Made by a program: the position numbers and the translations under genes. Below are positions 21,091-27,574 of a DNA stretch of 34,184 nucleotides, piece after piece. Origin of the DNA: an uncultured Clostridia bacterium (lineage in GTDB: Bacteria > Bacillota > Clostridia > Christensenellales > Borkfalkiaceae); NCBI GenBank assembly GCA_947629875.1, contig CANRFK010000156.1, forward strand, positions 1 to 34,184, written 5' to 3'. Each line of letters opens with the position of its first letter. Positions within the stretch are counted from its first letter, which is position 1. Below the pieces are notes generated by a model. That model saw nothing but the letters and a program-made list of their open reading frames with translations. It was not told where the DNA came from and made no database searches.

Positions 21091-22008
21091 ATGAAAAAAT
21101 TTTTGGTTTGTGCCGCGGCCGTGGCGCTCGCGCTCGTGGGCATTTTGGCGGGTTGCGGCGAAGAGGAGGAGGAAGTGAAACGCGAACTGCGCAATTTGCC
21201 CGAGGACGTCGTGTATGCGGTGTCGAAAGAAGAGCACACATTTACGTACACCGACGGCGACGCCGAGATCGAGATCTACGGCGAACTCTATGTGCCCGAG
21301 GATGCGTCAAACGTAAAGTTGCCCGACGGGAAACTGCCCGCCGTCATTTTATGCCATGGGTTCAATGGGCACTATACCGATTTCCCGAATGAGTGCAGGA
21401 GGCTCGCCCAGAGGGGGTACGTCGCATACGCCTTTGATTTCTGCGGCGCGCAGTCGGGCGGGAAGAGCAAGGGCAGAACGGCGGACGACTATACGCCCTT
21501 CACCATGCAAAAGGACGCCGTGGAGGTGTTCAAGCATATCCAATCGCTTCCGGATGTGGATGAGACGCAGGTGTTTCTGTGGGGCGGCAGTCAGGGCGGC
21601 TTTGTTTCGGCGCTCGCCGCGGCGGACAGCGCCATCAAGGACGACGTCGCGGGGCTGGCGCTCTACTTCCCCGCGTTCAACATTCCCGACGACTGGACGG
21701 GGAAACCCGAGGCAAAGACGTCGCTCATGGGTTACTATATCGGCGCCGAGTTTATCAAGAGCGTGCAGAATTTCGACCCGTTTGCCGTCATTCCCGCATA
21801 TAAAAAGGATGTGTGCATTGTGTGGGGAGATAAGGATGCGCTCGTGGCGCGCAAGTACGTCGACGGCGCCGTGACGGCGTACGGCGCGGACAGGGCGAAG
21901 CTCACCGTGCTCGAAGGCGCGGGGCACGGCTTCGGCGGCGCGGCGCTCACCACGGCCATCGACACCGTGATGGCGTTCTTGGAGGCGCGCACCTACAAAC
22001 CGCTGTAA
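21091..22008 (+). CDS. Lipoprotein alpha/beta hydrolase (acyl esterase/peptidase-like)
   Basis: A 305-residue exported lipoprotein. The signal MKKFLVCAAAVALALVGI leads to the lipobox LAGC with Cys22 as the lipidation site, followed by an acidic linker (GEEEEEVKRE). The alpha/beta-hydrolase domain has an oxyanion-type HGFNGHYTDF (89-98), the nucleophile elbow GGSQGG with Ser167, the acid region WGDKDALV and the catalytic histidine in EGAGHGFGG near the C-terminus; the triad looks complete. It resembles dipeptidyl-peptidase or acetyl-esterase type hydrolases and should act on the outer face of the membrane. It is in an operon with MarR, 8 bases downstream. The substrate is unknown. Confidence 0.85.
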   Translation: MKKFLVCAAAVALALVGILAGCGEEEEEVKRELRNLPEDVVYAVSKEEHTFTYTDGDAEIEIYGELYVPEDASNVKLPDGKLPAVILCHGFNGHYTDFPNECRRLAQRGYVAYAFDFCGAQSGGKSKGRTADDYTPFTMQKDAVEVFKHIQSLPDVDETQVFLWGGSQGGFVSALAAADSAIKDDVAGLALYFPAFNIPDDWTGKPEAKTSLMGYYIGAEFIKSVQNFDPFAVIPAYKKDVCIVWGDKDALVARKYVDGAVTAYGADRAKLTVLEGAGHGFGGAALTTAIDTVMAFLEARTYKPL

Positions 22009-22023
22009 ATTTTCAAATAAACG

Positions 22024-22053
22024 CCGCCCGTCCGAATTTTTTCGGGCGGGCGG
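22024..22053. terminator. Hairpin between convergent genes
   Basis: CCGCCCGTCCGAA (22024-22036) pairs with TTCGGGCGGGCGG (22041-22053) around TTTT, with one G-T pair. It probably serves both the lipoprotein gene and the toxin gene on the other strand. Confidence 0.6.
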
Positions 22054-22066
22054 ACTTGTATTGAAA

Positions 22067-22345
22067 TCAACGAAACAGATCGGAATGCGTTCCCGTGCGG
22101 GTGAGATTTAAGATCAGTTCTTCTTCCCGTATTTGGTAGATGAGCAACCAATCGGGTTCGATGTGGCACTCCCGACAACCCTCGAAGTTCCCCGATAGAA
22201 GGTGGTCGTGGAATTTGGGATCCAAACGCTCGTCATTTGCGAGAATGTTGATGACATTGAAAAGTTTGTCGAGGTCTTTTCCCTGCCGTTGGACTGTCTT
22301 GAGATCTTTTTTGAAGCGACCGGAAAATTTTACCTCGTACTTCAT
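22067..22345 (-). CDS. yafQ: YafQ-family mRNA interferase toxin (RelE/ParE superfamily)
   Basis: A 92-residue toxin of a type II toxin-antitoxin module. In the family it cuts mRNA on the ribosome and stops growth when free. The characteristic series is present: MKYEVKFSGRFKKDLK, then KFHDHLLSGNFEGCRECHIEPDWLLIYQI and LILNLTRTGTHSDLF. It includes the histidines (HDH at about 46-48 and the final His87) and the aromatic residue close to the C-terminus (DLF) used in catalysis. The length is normal. It overlaps the antitoxin gene by 4 bases, giving coupled synthesis after the antitoxin. Confidence 0.93.
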   Translation of the reverse strand: MKYEVKFSGRFKKDLKTVQRQGKDLDKLFNVINILANDERLDPKFHDHLLSGNFEGCRECHIEPDWLLIYQIREEELILNLTRTGTHSDLFR

Positions 22346-22608
22346 ACCTCGAGCGCTCTCCTCAACTCCTCAATTGTCTTATAACCGGGATATTTTTCGG
22401 GGTGAGCGTTCATCTCTTTTAATTCCTCCAATGCCGCCAGTGTCTCTGCATTGGGAACCCGTTTCGCCTCGAAGGGCAGACCCTCTTGCATGATCGCCTG
22501 ATGCAGGAACATGTTGATCGCCGTGCTCATGTCGAGCCCGAGATCGGCAAAAATTGCGCCGGCTTCTTTTTTTACGTCATCATCGACGCGGACATTGATT
22601 GTAGCCAT
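22342..22608 (-). CDS. dinJ: RelB/DinJ-family antitoxin
   Basis: An 88-residue antitoxin with an N-terminal ribbon-helix-helix DNA-binding part (MATINVRVDDDVKKEAGAIFADLGLDMSTAINMFLHQAIMQEGLPF), the RelB/DinJ signature. A C-terminal part (TLAALEELKEMNAHPEKYPGYKTIEELRRALEV) would wrap the toxin. It neutralises the YafQ toxin and represses its own promoter. The ribosome site GGGGAGG lies just upstream of the ATG at 22608. Confidence 0.92.
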   Translation of the reverse strand: MATINVRVDDDVKKEAGAIFADLGLDMSTAINMFLHQAIMQEGLPFEAKRVPNAETLAALEELKEMNAHPEKYPGYKTIEELRRALEV

Positions 22609-22632
22609 AAGATACCTCCCCTATATAGTATT

Positions 22633-22675
22633 CTCAATGTATATACAGTGTATAGCATTTTGAAGATTTTGTCAA
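22633..22675 (-). promoter_or_regulatory. Toxin-antitoxin promoter with palindromic operator
   Basis: On the minus strand TTGACA (22670-22675), 17 bases, TACACT (22647-22652). TATACACTGTATATACA-like overlapping inverted repeats (about 22636-22655) cover the -10 box, as expected of a ribbon-helix-helix operator. Confidence 0.6.
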
Positions 22676-22710
22676 GAGTTTGAGAAAAAATAAAACCGTT
22701 TCGCAATATA

Positions 22711-22890
22711 CACGAAAAAGATTTGCGAAGCAAAGATTTTTCGTGAAAGAGGAGCGGCAAGCGGCAAAAAATATGAAAATTCCGCAGTACTCACAAAAAA
22801 GATCGCGAAGCAAGATTTTTTGTGAAGAAGGAGCCGTAGGCGTTAAAAGCAAAGGGATTGCCAAACGGCAATCCCTTTGCGAAAGGCGCC
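22711..22890. repeat. A-B hairpin repeat, first copy
   Basis: Unit A (hairpin 22711-22745, then GAGGAGCGGCAAGCGGC and an A-rich link) is followed by unit B (hairpin 22792-22824, AGAAGGAGCC, then the palindrome 22851-22878). The palindrome is a perfect 12-bp stem, AAAGGGATTGCC with loop AAAC. Apparent open frames across it, on both strands, are by-products of the repeat. Confidence 0.75.
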
Positions 22891-22901
22891 GAAATTTACA
22901 A

Positions 22902-23090
22902 ATTCCGCAGTACTCACAAAAAAATTGCGAAGCAAGATTTTTTGTGAGAGAGGAGCGGCAAGCGGCAAAAAATATGAAAATTCCGCAGTACTCACAAAAA
23001 AGATTGCGAAGCAAGATTTTTTGTGAAGAAGGAGCCGCAGGCGTTAAAAGCAAAGGGATTGCCAAACGGCAATCCCTTGCGAAAGGCGCC
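22902..23090. repeat. A-B hairpin repeat, second copy
   Basis: Same order as the first copy: A hairpin 22915-22946, B hairpin 22993-23025 and the GGGATTGCC palindrome (about 23053-23076). The two copies are nearly identical outside the A hairpin. Read on the minus strand the palindromes are followed by T-rich sequence, so they may end the tRNA transcript. Confidence 0.75.
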
Positions 23091-23101
23091 TTGCGGCGAC
23101 G

Positions 23102-23176
23102 TGGAGGCGCCACCCGGATTTGAACCGGGGAGTCAGGGTTTTGCAGACCCTTGCCTTACCTCTTGGCTATGGCGCC
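23102..23176 (-). tRNA. tRNA-Cys(GCA)
   Basis: Acceptor GGCGCC-type stem, anticodon loop with GCA (CTGCAAA), T loop GGTTCAAATCC, discriminator T and encoded CCA (complement at 23102-23104). It is last of three tRNAs on this strand. Confidence 0.95.
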
Positions 23177-23198
23177 AAAAAAAACAGCGCGGAGCTGT
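23177..23198 (-). terminator. Hairpin with T-run between tRNA-Gly and tRNA-Cys
   Basis: On the minus strand ACAGC, loop TCCGC, GCTGT, then eight Ts, directly before tRNA-Cys. It would reduce tRNA-Cys relative to tRNA-Gly unless it is processed first. Confidence 0.5.
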
Positions 23199-23201
23199 GT
23201 T

Positions 23202-23276
23202 TGGAGCGGGAAACGAGACTCGAACCCGCGACATCCACCTTGGCAAGGTGGCGCTCTACCACTGAGCTATTCCCGC
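23202..23276 (-). tRNA. tRNA-Gly(GCC)
   Basis: Acceptor GCGGGAA pairs with TTCCCGC, D arm AGCTCAGTGGTAGAGC, anticodon GCC in TTGCCAA, T loop GGTTCGAGTC, discriminator T and encoded CCA. Confidence 0.95.
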
Positions 23277-23299
23277 ATAATGAGCTATCCGCGCTGTAT

Positions 23300-23375
23300 T
23301 GGTGGAAGTTATAGGACTCGGACCTATGACCCCTTGCTTGTAAGGCAAGTGCTCTCCCAGCTGAGCTAAACTTCC
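23300..23375 (-). tRNA. tRNA-Val(UAC)
   Basis: Acceptor GGAAGTT pairs with AACTTCC, D arm AGCTCAGCTGGGAGAGC, anticodon TAC in CTTACAA, T loop GGTCCGAGTCC, discriminator A and encoded CCA. Confidence 0.95.
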
Positions 23376-23387
23376 GATTGCTTGTTA

Positions 23388-23416
23388 AATATAGCACATT
23401 TGGCGGAAGAACGCAA
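23388..23416 (-). promoter_or_regulatory. Probable promoter of the tRNA-Val-Gly-Cys run
   Basis: On the minus strand TTGCGT (23411-23416), 17 bases, TATATT (23388-23393), ending 12 bases upstream of tRNA-Val. Confidence 0.5.
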
Positions 23417-23504
23417 GCGATTTTCTCTGCATTTTGTAAAATTCCGCAAATTTTATGCGCGCTTTTTTATCGTATGCCCTCCGCCCGAATTTTGCTCCGC
23501 CCCC

Positions 23505-23533
23505 TTGACAGGCTTCGCGTTTTGTGATACCAT
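23505..23533 (+). promoter_or_regulatory. Promoter of rubrerythrin
   Basis: TTGACA (23505-23510), 17 bases, TACCAT (23528-23533). Just downstream, ATAACGATAATATTTCAT (about 23537-23555) has the AT-rich, partly palindromic look of a Fur/PerR box; this is a weak match. Confidence 0.6.
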
Positions 23534-23571
23534 TTCCATAACGATAATATTTCATCAAAGGAGAAAAAATT

Positions 23572-24114
23572 ATGGGAAACAATCCTTACAAGGGCACAAA
23601 GACGGAGAAAAATCTGTGGGAAGCGTTCGCGGGCGAGAGCCAGGCGCGCAACAAGTACACCTATTTCGCCTCCGTTGCAAAGAAGGCGGGCTATGAGCAG
23701 ATCGCCGCGCTGTTCTTGAAGACCGCGGAGAACGAGAAGGAACACGCCAAACTGTGGTTCAAGGCGCTGGGCGAGCTGGGCGACACGCCCGAAAATCTTC
23801 TGCATGCCGCCGAGGGCGAGAATGCCGAGTGGACGGACATGTACGAGCGCATGGCGCGCGAGGCCGAAGAGGAGGGCTTCACGGCGCTTGCGGCGCAGTT
23901 TAGGGGCGTTGCCGCCATCGAGAAGTCGCACGAGGAGCGCTACCGCGCCCTTTTGAACAACGTAGAGACCAAGCAGGTGTTCGAAAAGAGCGGCGTGCAG
24001 ATCTGGGAATGCCGCAACTGCGGGCACATCGTGGTCGGCACCAAGGCGCCCGAAATTTGCCCCGTGTGCAAGCATCCGCAGGCGTATTTCGAGGTTCACG
24101 CCGAAAATTATTGA
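23572..24114 (+). CDS. rbr: Rubrerythrin
   Basis: A 180-residue non-haem iron peroxidase that reduces hydrogen peroxide in the cytosol of anaerobes. The N-terminal ferritin-like four-helix domain (1-140) supplies the di-iron ligands: Glu in AFAGESQARNKY, E and H in AENEKEHAKLW, E in AEEEGF and the ExxH in AIEKSHEERY. The C-terminal rubredoxin-like domain binds one iron through CRNCG (about 152-156) and CPVCK (about 167-171). Both domains are complete. A strong ribosome site (AAAGGAG) precedes ATG 23572. It is transcribed alone from its own promoter, with two hairpins downstream. Confidence 0.96.
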   Translation: MGNNPYKGTKTEKNLWEAFAGESQARNKYTYFASVAKKAGYEQIAALFLKTAENEKEHAKLWFKALGELGDTPENLLHAAEGENAEWTDMYERMAREAEEEGFTALAAQFRGVAAIEKSHEERYRALLNNVETKQVFEKSGVQIWECRNCGHIVVGTKAPEICPVCKHPQAYFEVHAENY

Positions 24115-24131
24115 GAAAGATAGCATGAAAG

Positions 24132-24199
24132 CGGCGCGCCGAACGGCGCGCCGTTGATTTCATCTAAAAACATAAGCGGTTCGCATTTGCGAGCCGCTT
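24132..24199. terminator. Two hairpins between convergent genes
   Basis: CGGCGCGCC GAAC GGCGCGCCG (24132-24153), then AAGCGGTTCGCA TT TGCGAGCCGCTT (24174-24199, one G-T pair). They separate rubrerythrin from the PH-like gene on the minus strand. Confidence 0.6.
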
Positions 24200-24215
24200 A
24201 CGCTATACTTTGATA

Positions 24216-24704
24216 CTATTTACTATTGAGATAGACCGCGCCGATTTCGTCGCCGATCGTATCGACCACGCGTTTATCGATCCGCACCTTGATTTTTTGG
24301 ACTTTTTTCCTGAGGTTGCCTCTCCGCATTCCGATGCTGATTGCGGGGTATGCGATTCCCTTTGTTGTGATCTCGAGCGAAAACTCGCCGTACCGGATCC
24401 TTCTCGCCCCGCCTTTGATCATAAAAATGCCGAAGATTAAAACAGAAAAAAGAACGCCGAAAATGATTTCGATCACAGAGAGGGCTTTGCCGGCGGCAGA
24501 ACAACGGCTCTTACGGAAGGAAATCGTGCTCACCTCGTCAAGCGGGATTTCCGAAATGCTCTTTTGAGTCTTGCTTTCTACCACTGAGACGATGCGCCTG
24601 TTCGTAATAAAAAGTTGCGCATTGCTCTTTTGATGATTGGACTTTACTGTGCCGTATGCCCAATTTTTAACGATGTGTTCATCATTTGCCAATAAAAAAC
24701 TCAT
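24216..24704 (-). CDS. Membrane protein with PH-like domain, uncharacterised
   Basis: A 162-residue protein if started at the ATG at 24704 (AAGGCGG upstream); a longer frame from 24827 has no convincing site. The N-terminal part (FLLANDEHIVKNWAYGTVK...AQLFITNRRIVSVVESKTQKSISEIPLDEVSTISF) has the strand pattern of bacterial PH-domain proteins: 'E.I...W', 'LFITNRRI', then 'IPLDEVSTI'. A hydrophobic segment of about 25 residues (SVIEIIFGVLFSVLIFGIFMI) interrupts it, followed by strands (IRYGEFSLEITTKGIAYPAI) and a basic C-terminal helix (GNLRKKVQKIKVRIDKRVVD). It is probably bound to the membrane. Function is unknown. The DNA is less GC-rich than its neighbours, which may indicate acquisition. 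Confidence 0.65.
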   Translation of the reverse strand: MSFLLANDEHIVKNWAYGTVKSNHQKSNAQLFITNRRIVSVVESKTQKSISEIPLDEVSTISFRKSRCSAAGKALSVIEIIFGVLFSVLIFGIFMIKGGARRIRYGEFSLEITTKGIAYPAISIGMRRGNLRKKVQKIKVRIDKRVVDTIGDEIGAVYLNSK

Positions 24705-24834
24705 ATAAGTTCCGCCTTGGTTTTTTATCTTGATAAAATTTTTTGAAACAAAGATGTGTTTTGCGTTCGTCTTTCGCATGGGCGGCGCAGGGATGGGCAC
24801 TATGCGCGCAGTTGCGCCGCTGATCATTCCGTAA

Positions 24835-24865
24835 ACAAACCGCCGCGTATGTTGCGGCGGTTTGT
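24835..24865. terminator. Terminator downstream of rpmA
   Basis: ACAAACCGCCGC (24835-24846) pairs perfectly with GCGGCGGTTTGT (24854-24865) around GTATGTT. It lies 3 bases beyond the rpmA stop on the minus strand. Confidence 0.7.
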
Positions 24866-24868
24866 GTT

Positions 24869-25135
24869 TTAATAAACGCTGACTTGTTTCTTATCCTTGC
24901 CCTTGCGCTCGTAGCGGACGACGCCGTCTTTGAGGGCGAAGAGCGTATCGTCCCCGCCGATGCCGACGTTGTTGCCGGGGTGGATCTTCGTGCCGCGCTG
25001 GCGCACCAAGATGCTGCCCGCGAGCACTTCCTGCCCGTCCTGCCGCTTGACGCCGAGGCGCTTGGCCTCGCTGTCTCTGCCGTTGTGGGAGGAGCCGGTA
25101 CCCTTTTTATGAGCGAACAATGAAATAAAGATCAT
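24869..25135 (-). CDS. rpmA: Ribosomal protein bL27 with cleavable-type N-terminal extension
   Basis: An 88-residue protein of the large subunit whose N-terminus reaches the peptidyl-transferase centre. The core starts AHKKGTGSSHNGRDSEAKRLG and continues QEVLAGSILVRQRGTKIHPGNNVGIGGDDTLFA, diagnostic of bL27. It begins with MIFISLF, so the junction F-AHKKG matches the place where Firmicutes L27 is trimmed by the protease Prp (family knowledge). A prp gene normally lies between rplU and rpmA, but the gap here is only 47 bases. AAAGGAGAAAGAAAC precedes ATG 25135. It is co-transcribed with rplU. Confidence 0.97.
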   Translation of the reverse strand: MIFISLFAHKKGTGSSHNGRDSEAKRLGVKRQDGQEVLAGSILVRQRGTKIHPGNNVGIGGDDTLFALKDGVVRYERKGKDKKQVSVY

Positions 25136-25182
25136 GTTTCTTTCTCCTTTTCTTTATTTTCGGCGCGTCTGCGCCAATGCGG

Positions 25183-25488
25183 TCAGAGGGAAATTTTCCC
25201 GATCTTCACCGCGGTATAGGGTTGACGGTGGCCCTGCTTCTTGCGCTCGTTCTTCTTGGACTTGTACTTAAAGACGATGATCTTCTTGAACTTATCCTGC
25301 GCCTGCACGGTGCCCGTCACCGTAGCCGATGCGACGTCGCCGCCCACTTTCACGGTCTCCCCGTCGGCGATCATGACTGCCTTGAAGGAGACCTCTGCGC
25401 CCACTTCGGCATTGAGTTTCTCCACTCTGACAACGTCGCCCTCGGAAACCTTGTACTGCTTGCCGCCGTTTTCGATGATTGCGTACAC
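25183..25488 (-). CDS. rplU: Ribosomal protein bL21
   Basis: A 101-residue protein of the large ribosomal subunit that binds 23S rRNA. The frame has YAIIENGGKQYKVSEGDVVRVEKLNAEVGAEV at its start and FKYKSKKNERKKQGHRQPYTAVKIGKI at its end, the family's conserved ends. Translation starts at GTG 25488, preceded by GGAGG with 8-nt spacing; the longer open frame upstream is the leader. It is the first gene of the rplU-rpmA operon. Confidence 0.97.
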   Translation of the reverse strand: MYAIIENGGKQYKVSEGDVVRVEKLNAEVGAEVSFKAVMIADGETVKVGGDVASATVTGTVQAQDKFKKIIVFKYKSKKNERKKQGHRQPYTAVKIGKISL

Positions 25489-25576
25489 TGCTGTTACCTC
25501 CTTGATAGGATCTCGTAAGTTGCGTAGGCGATCCCCCCGAAGGGAATGCTTATAAGAGCCCGTCCTTAACGGTTCG
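25489..25576 (-). promoter_or_regulatory. rplU leader, candidate L21-leader autoregulatory RNA
   Basis: From the predicted start near 25576 to rplU lie 88 nt with paired segments (for example GATCGCC/GAGATC regions and CCCTTCGGGG near 25540). L21 leaders that regulate rplU are known in Firmicutes; I cannot fold this one decisively by eye. Confidence 0.45.
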
Positions 25577-25582
25577 CTGTTC

Positions 25583-25611
25583 AATTTACCATAAGAAGGG
25601 GGAAATGTCAA
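25583..25611 (-). promoter_or_regulatory. Promoter of rplU-rpmA
   Basis: On the minus strand TTGACA (25606-25611), 17 bases, TAAATT (25583-25588). Confidence 0.7.
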
Positions 25612-25677
25612 GCGGTTTTCGGGCGGCATTGCATACTTTTCGCAAAATTTCTCACGCTATCCACAAAGGAGAGAAAT

Positions 25678-26121
25678 ATGGAAGTAAAAAAGAGCGAAGA
25701 GGTGCTCGCCGAAGTGCACCGCAACTGCCAACTTGCCCTGCAATCCATTTCGGACATTCTGCCCGAGACGGAGGACGGGGAACTGAGAGAAGAACTCCTG
25801 CGCGAACACGAGGAGTACGAACGCCTGTGCGGCAAGGCGGCGACGATCGCCAAGGATAAGAACATCGAACTCAAAAACCCCGGGCCCATCAAGAAGGCGA
25901 TGATGTGGTCGAGCATCAAGATGAGCACGATGGCGGACGATTCCCGCGCCCACATCGCCGAGATGATGGTGCGGGGGACGGTCATGGGCATCACCGCGAT
26001 CAAGTCGTCCCTCGGCGAGATGAGCGACGAGGAGGCCGACGAGGAGATCAAGGCGCTCGCAAACGAGGTGTTGCAGTCCGAAGAGCGGTTTGAGCGCATC
26101 TGGAAGAGCATGATCGCGTGA
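25678..26121 (+). CDS. Uncharacterised helical protein (147 residues)
   Basis: Starts at ATG 25678 with AAAGGAGAG upstream. The protein is almost entirely helical and rich in Glu, Ala and Met (EVKKSEEVLAEVHRNCQLALQSISDILPE, REHEEYERLCGKAATIAKDK, then WSSIKMSTMADDSRAHIAEMMVRGTVMGITAIKSSLGEM), consistent with a four-helix bundle. There are no Cys clusters, membrane segments or signal. A ferritin-like or stress-associated bundle is possible because E/H residues are spread over the helices, but I cannot name a family. It stands alone between rplU (divergent) and a long intergenic region; a hairpin at 26129-26166 (CGTTCAAAAT...ATTTTGAACG) follows. Confidence 0.7.
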   Translation: MEVKKSEEVLAEVHRNCQLALQSISDILPETEDGELREELLREHEEYERLCGKAATIAKDKNIELKNPGPIKKAMMWSSIKMSTMADDSRAHIAEMMVRGTVMGITAIKSSLGEMSDEEADEEIKALANEVLQSEERFERIWKSMIA

Positions 26122-26563
26122 AAAATTTCGTTCAAAATCTTTTTGCGCTGCAAAATATTTTGAACGAGGGGTTAATTTGTGCATCTCTTAACGGGTCGCC
26201 CGCGAATGGAGATGTTCTCAAAGTCATTAAGCCGCAAGTATGCGGCAAATTGGGTGGAGCGGCGCACCATGCTCAACAGCCCTGTGGGCTGTGAGCGCGC
26301 CGCGACAGGAGCGCTGGCAGGCGCGACGGGCTTTGCGGCGGTACCTGCCGCCCAAAGCGCTGCCGCAAAAGCGTGGTTTTGCTTACTTCGCCCTATGGGC
26401 TCGTGCCGCCCTTCGACAACAAAATAAGTGCGGGCGGGGCGCGCAGTAATTTACAGCAAGGGCGGCAATACGGTTATATAAGGCGCGGCGGGCAGAGCCT
26501 GCCGCGCGAATATATTAAATTTTTATCTTCAAAATGCGGAAAAGGGCACCCCATATAGCGTTT
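26122..26563. other. Intergenic region with hairpins and a dispersed repeat
   Basis: No gene is supported by ribosome sites or families. It holds the hairpin 26129-26166, small palindromes (AGCC CTGT GGGCT near 26278-26292; GCGCGGC...GCCGCGC near 26482-26507) and, at 26384-26416, a copy of the repeat also found at 30845-30878. Confidence 0.5.
26384..26416 (+). repeat. tRNA-trailer-type repeat, copy B (no tRNA nearby)
   Basis: A block of 26 bases beginning TACTTCGCCCTATGGGC is identical to the start of copy D (30845 onward). It contains the CTCGTGCCGC segment shared with copies A and C. Confidence 0.7.
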
Positions 26564-27520
26564 TTATTCCCAAGTCACCTCAAAGTTGCCGTCGGGGAAG
26601 GCGGAGATCATGATGTCGCCGAGTTCGTCGGTGCGGTAAATTTCGCTGCCGCAGTCAAAGAGCCGTTGCAGGGCGCCGCCCGAGGGGTGGCCGTACGGGT
26701 TGCCCCGTCCGCAGGAGATGACGGAGGCCTTCGGCTTCAAGAGAGCCAGCCACTGCGCGTTGGAGGAGGCGTCCGAGCCGTGGTGCGCCACCTTCAACAC
26801 GTCGATGTCTTCGAGGCGCACGGTGTAATCTTTATAGTCGAAGATGCTCTGCATCGCCTCATACTCTTGGCGCAGTTTCTCCTCGCGCTTGGCGTTTATG
26901 TCCGCCGTGAAGAGGGCGCTGAACTCCCCGTATTGAAGATAGAGCACGGTGGACGCCTCGTTTGTCTCCGTCTCCTCCTGCGAATAGGGGGAGAGGAAGG
27001 AGACGTACGCCTCGCCGTAGTCCAAAATCTCATAGCGTTTTGCCGTTTTTATCTCCGCGCCCCGTTTTTCCGCCTCGGTTTGCATGTCCGTATAGGCGGC
27101 ATCGTCCGAGCCGATCGCGGGCAGATAGAGCGTCTTCGCGCCGAAATATTCGAGGATGTAGGCGAGCCCGCCGCAGTGGTCGGTGTCGGCGTGCGAGGAG
27201 ACGAACGTCAGCTCTTTCGCGTGGAGCCCCTTGAAAAAGCGCATGAGGTGGTCGTCGTTCTTCCACGAACCGTCGCCGCCGTCGATGACGAGCGCCTCTC
27301 CGTTCGGGAAGGAAACGACGGTGCAGTCGCCCTGCCCCACGTCGAGAAAGTAGATGCGCAGTTCGCCCTCCACGGGCGCGGCGATGGCGCGCGCCGCAAG
27401 CAGCGTGCGGAAGGGGCAGAGGGCGTTGAATACGGCGACGGCGAGCACCAGCAAAACGGCGAGCCCGACGGTCACCCATTTCCGCACCCATTGCAGTTTT
27501 TTTCTTTCGTTGCGCGTCAT
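26564..27520 (-). CDS. ComEC/Rec2-like metallo-beta-lactamase-fold protein, membrane-anchored
   Basis: About 318 residues from ATG 27520 (MTRNERKKLQWVRKW). One N-terminal membrane segment (VTVGLAVLLVLAVAVFNALCPF) places the domain outside the cytosol. The domain is that of the ComEC C-terminus: IYFLDVGQGDCTVVSFPNGEALVIDGG, then the metal motif SSHADTDHCGG (HxDxDH), a later Asp in LFTADI and VLKVAHHGSDASSN near the C-terminus, then SCGRGNPYGHPS. These mark a phosphodiesterase/nuclease-like enzyme acting on nucleic acid or nucleotides, but the ComEC channel domain is absent. A start at 27565 is possible, yet it lies in the hairpin that follows the EF-G-like gene. The ATG at 27520 lacks a clear Shine-Dalgarno site, so the start is uncertain. 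Confidence 0.83.
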   Translation of the reverse strand: MTRNERKKLQWVRKWVTVGLAVLLVLAVAVFNALCPFRTLLAARAIAAPVEGELRIYFLDVGQGDCTVVSFPNGEALVIDGGDGSWKNDDHLMRFFKGLHAKELTFVSSHADTDHCGGLAYILEYFGAKTLYLPAIGSDDAAYTDMQTEAEKRGAEIKTAKRYEILDYGEAYVSFLSPYSQEETETNEASTVLYLQYGEFSALFTADINAKREEKLRQEYEAMQSIFDYKDYTVRLEDIDVLKVAHHGSDASSNAQWLALLKPKASVISCGRGNPYGHPSGGALQRLFDCGSEIYRTDELGDIMISAFPDGNFEVTWE

Positions 27521-27538
27521 TGGTATCTGTATGGCAAA

Positions 27539-27562
27539 CGCCCCGCGAGGCTTCGCGGGGCG
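27539..27562 (-). terminator. Hairpin after the EF-G-like gene
   Basis: CGCCCCGCGA (27539-27548) pairs with TCGCGGGGCG (27553-27562). On the minus strand only TTT follows, so some read-through into the ComEC-like gene is likely. Confidence 0.5.
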
Positions 27563-27574
27563 CATTCCGATCGG

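Noticed and set aside
22680..23123. A 147-residue plus-strand frame (and a similar minus-strand frame) across the A-B repeats
   Set aside because: It is generated by the tandem repeats, contains hairpins and palindromes on both strands, and has no ribosome site or family match.
25612..25677. Promoter for the 147-residue helical protein
   Set aside because: TTGCAT and TATCCA-like boxes can be lined up but the match is too weak to report as a feature.
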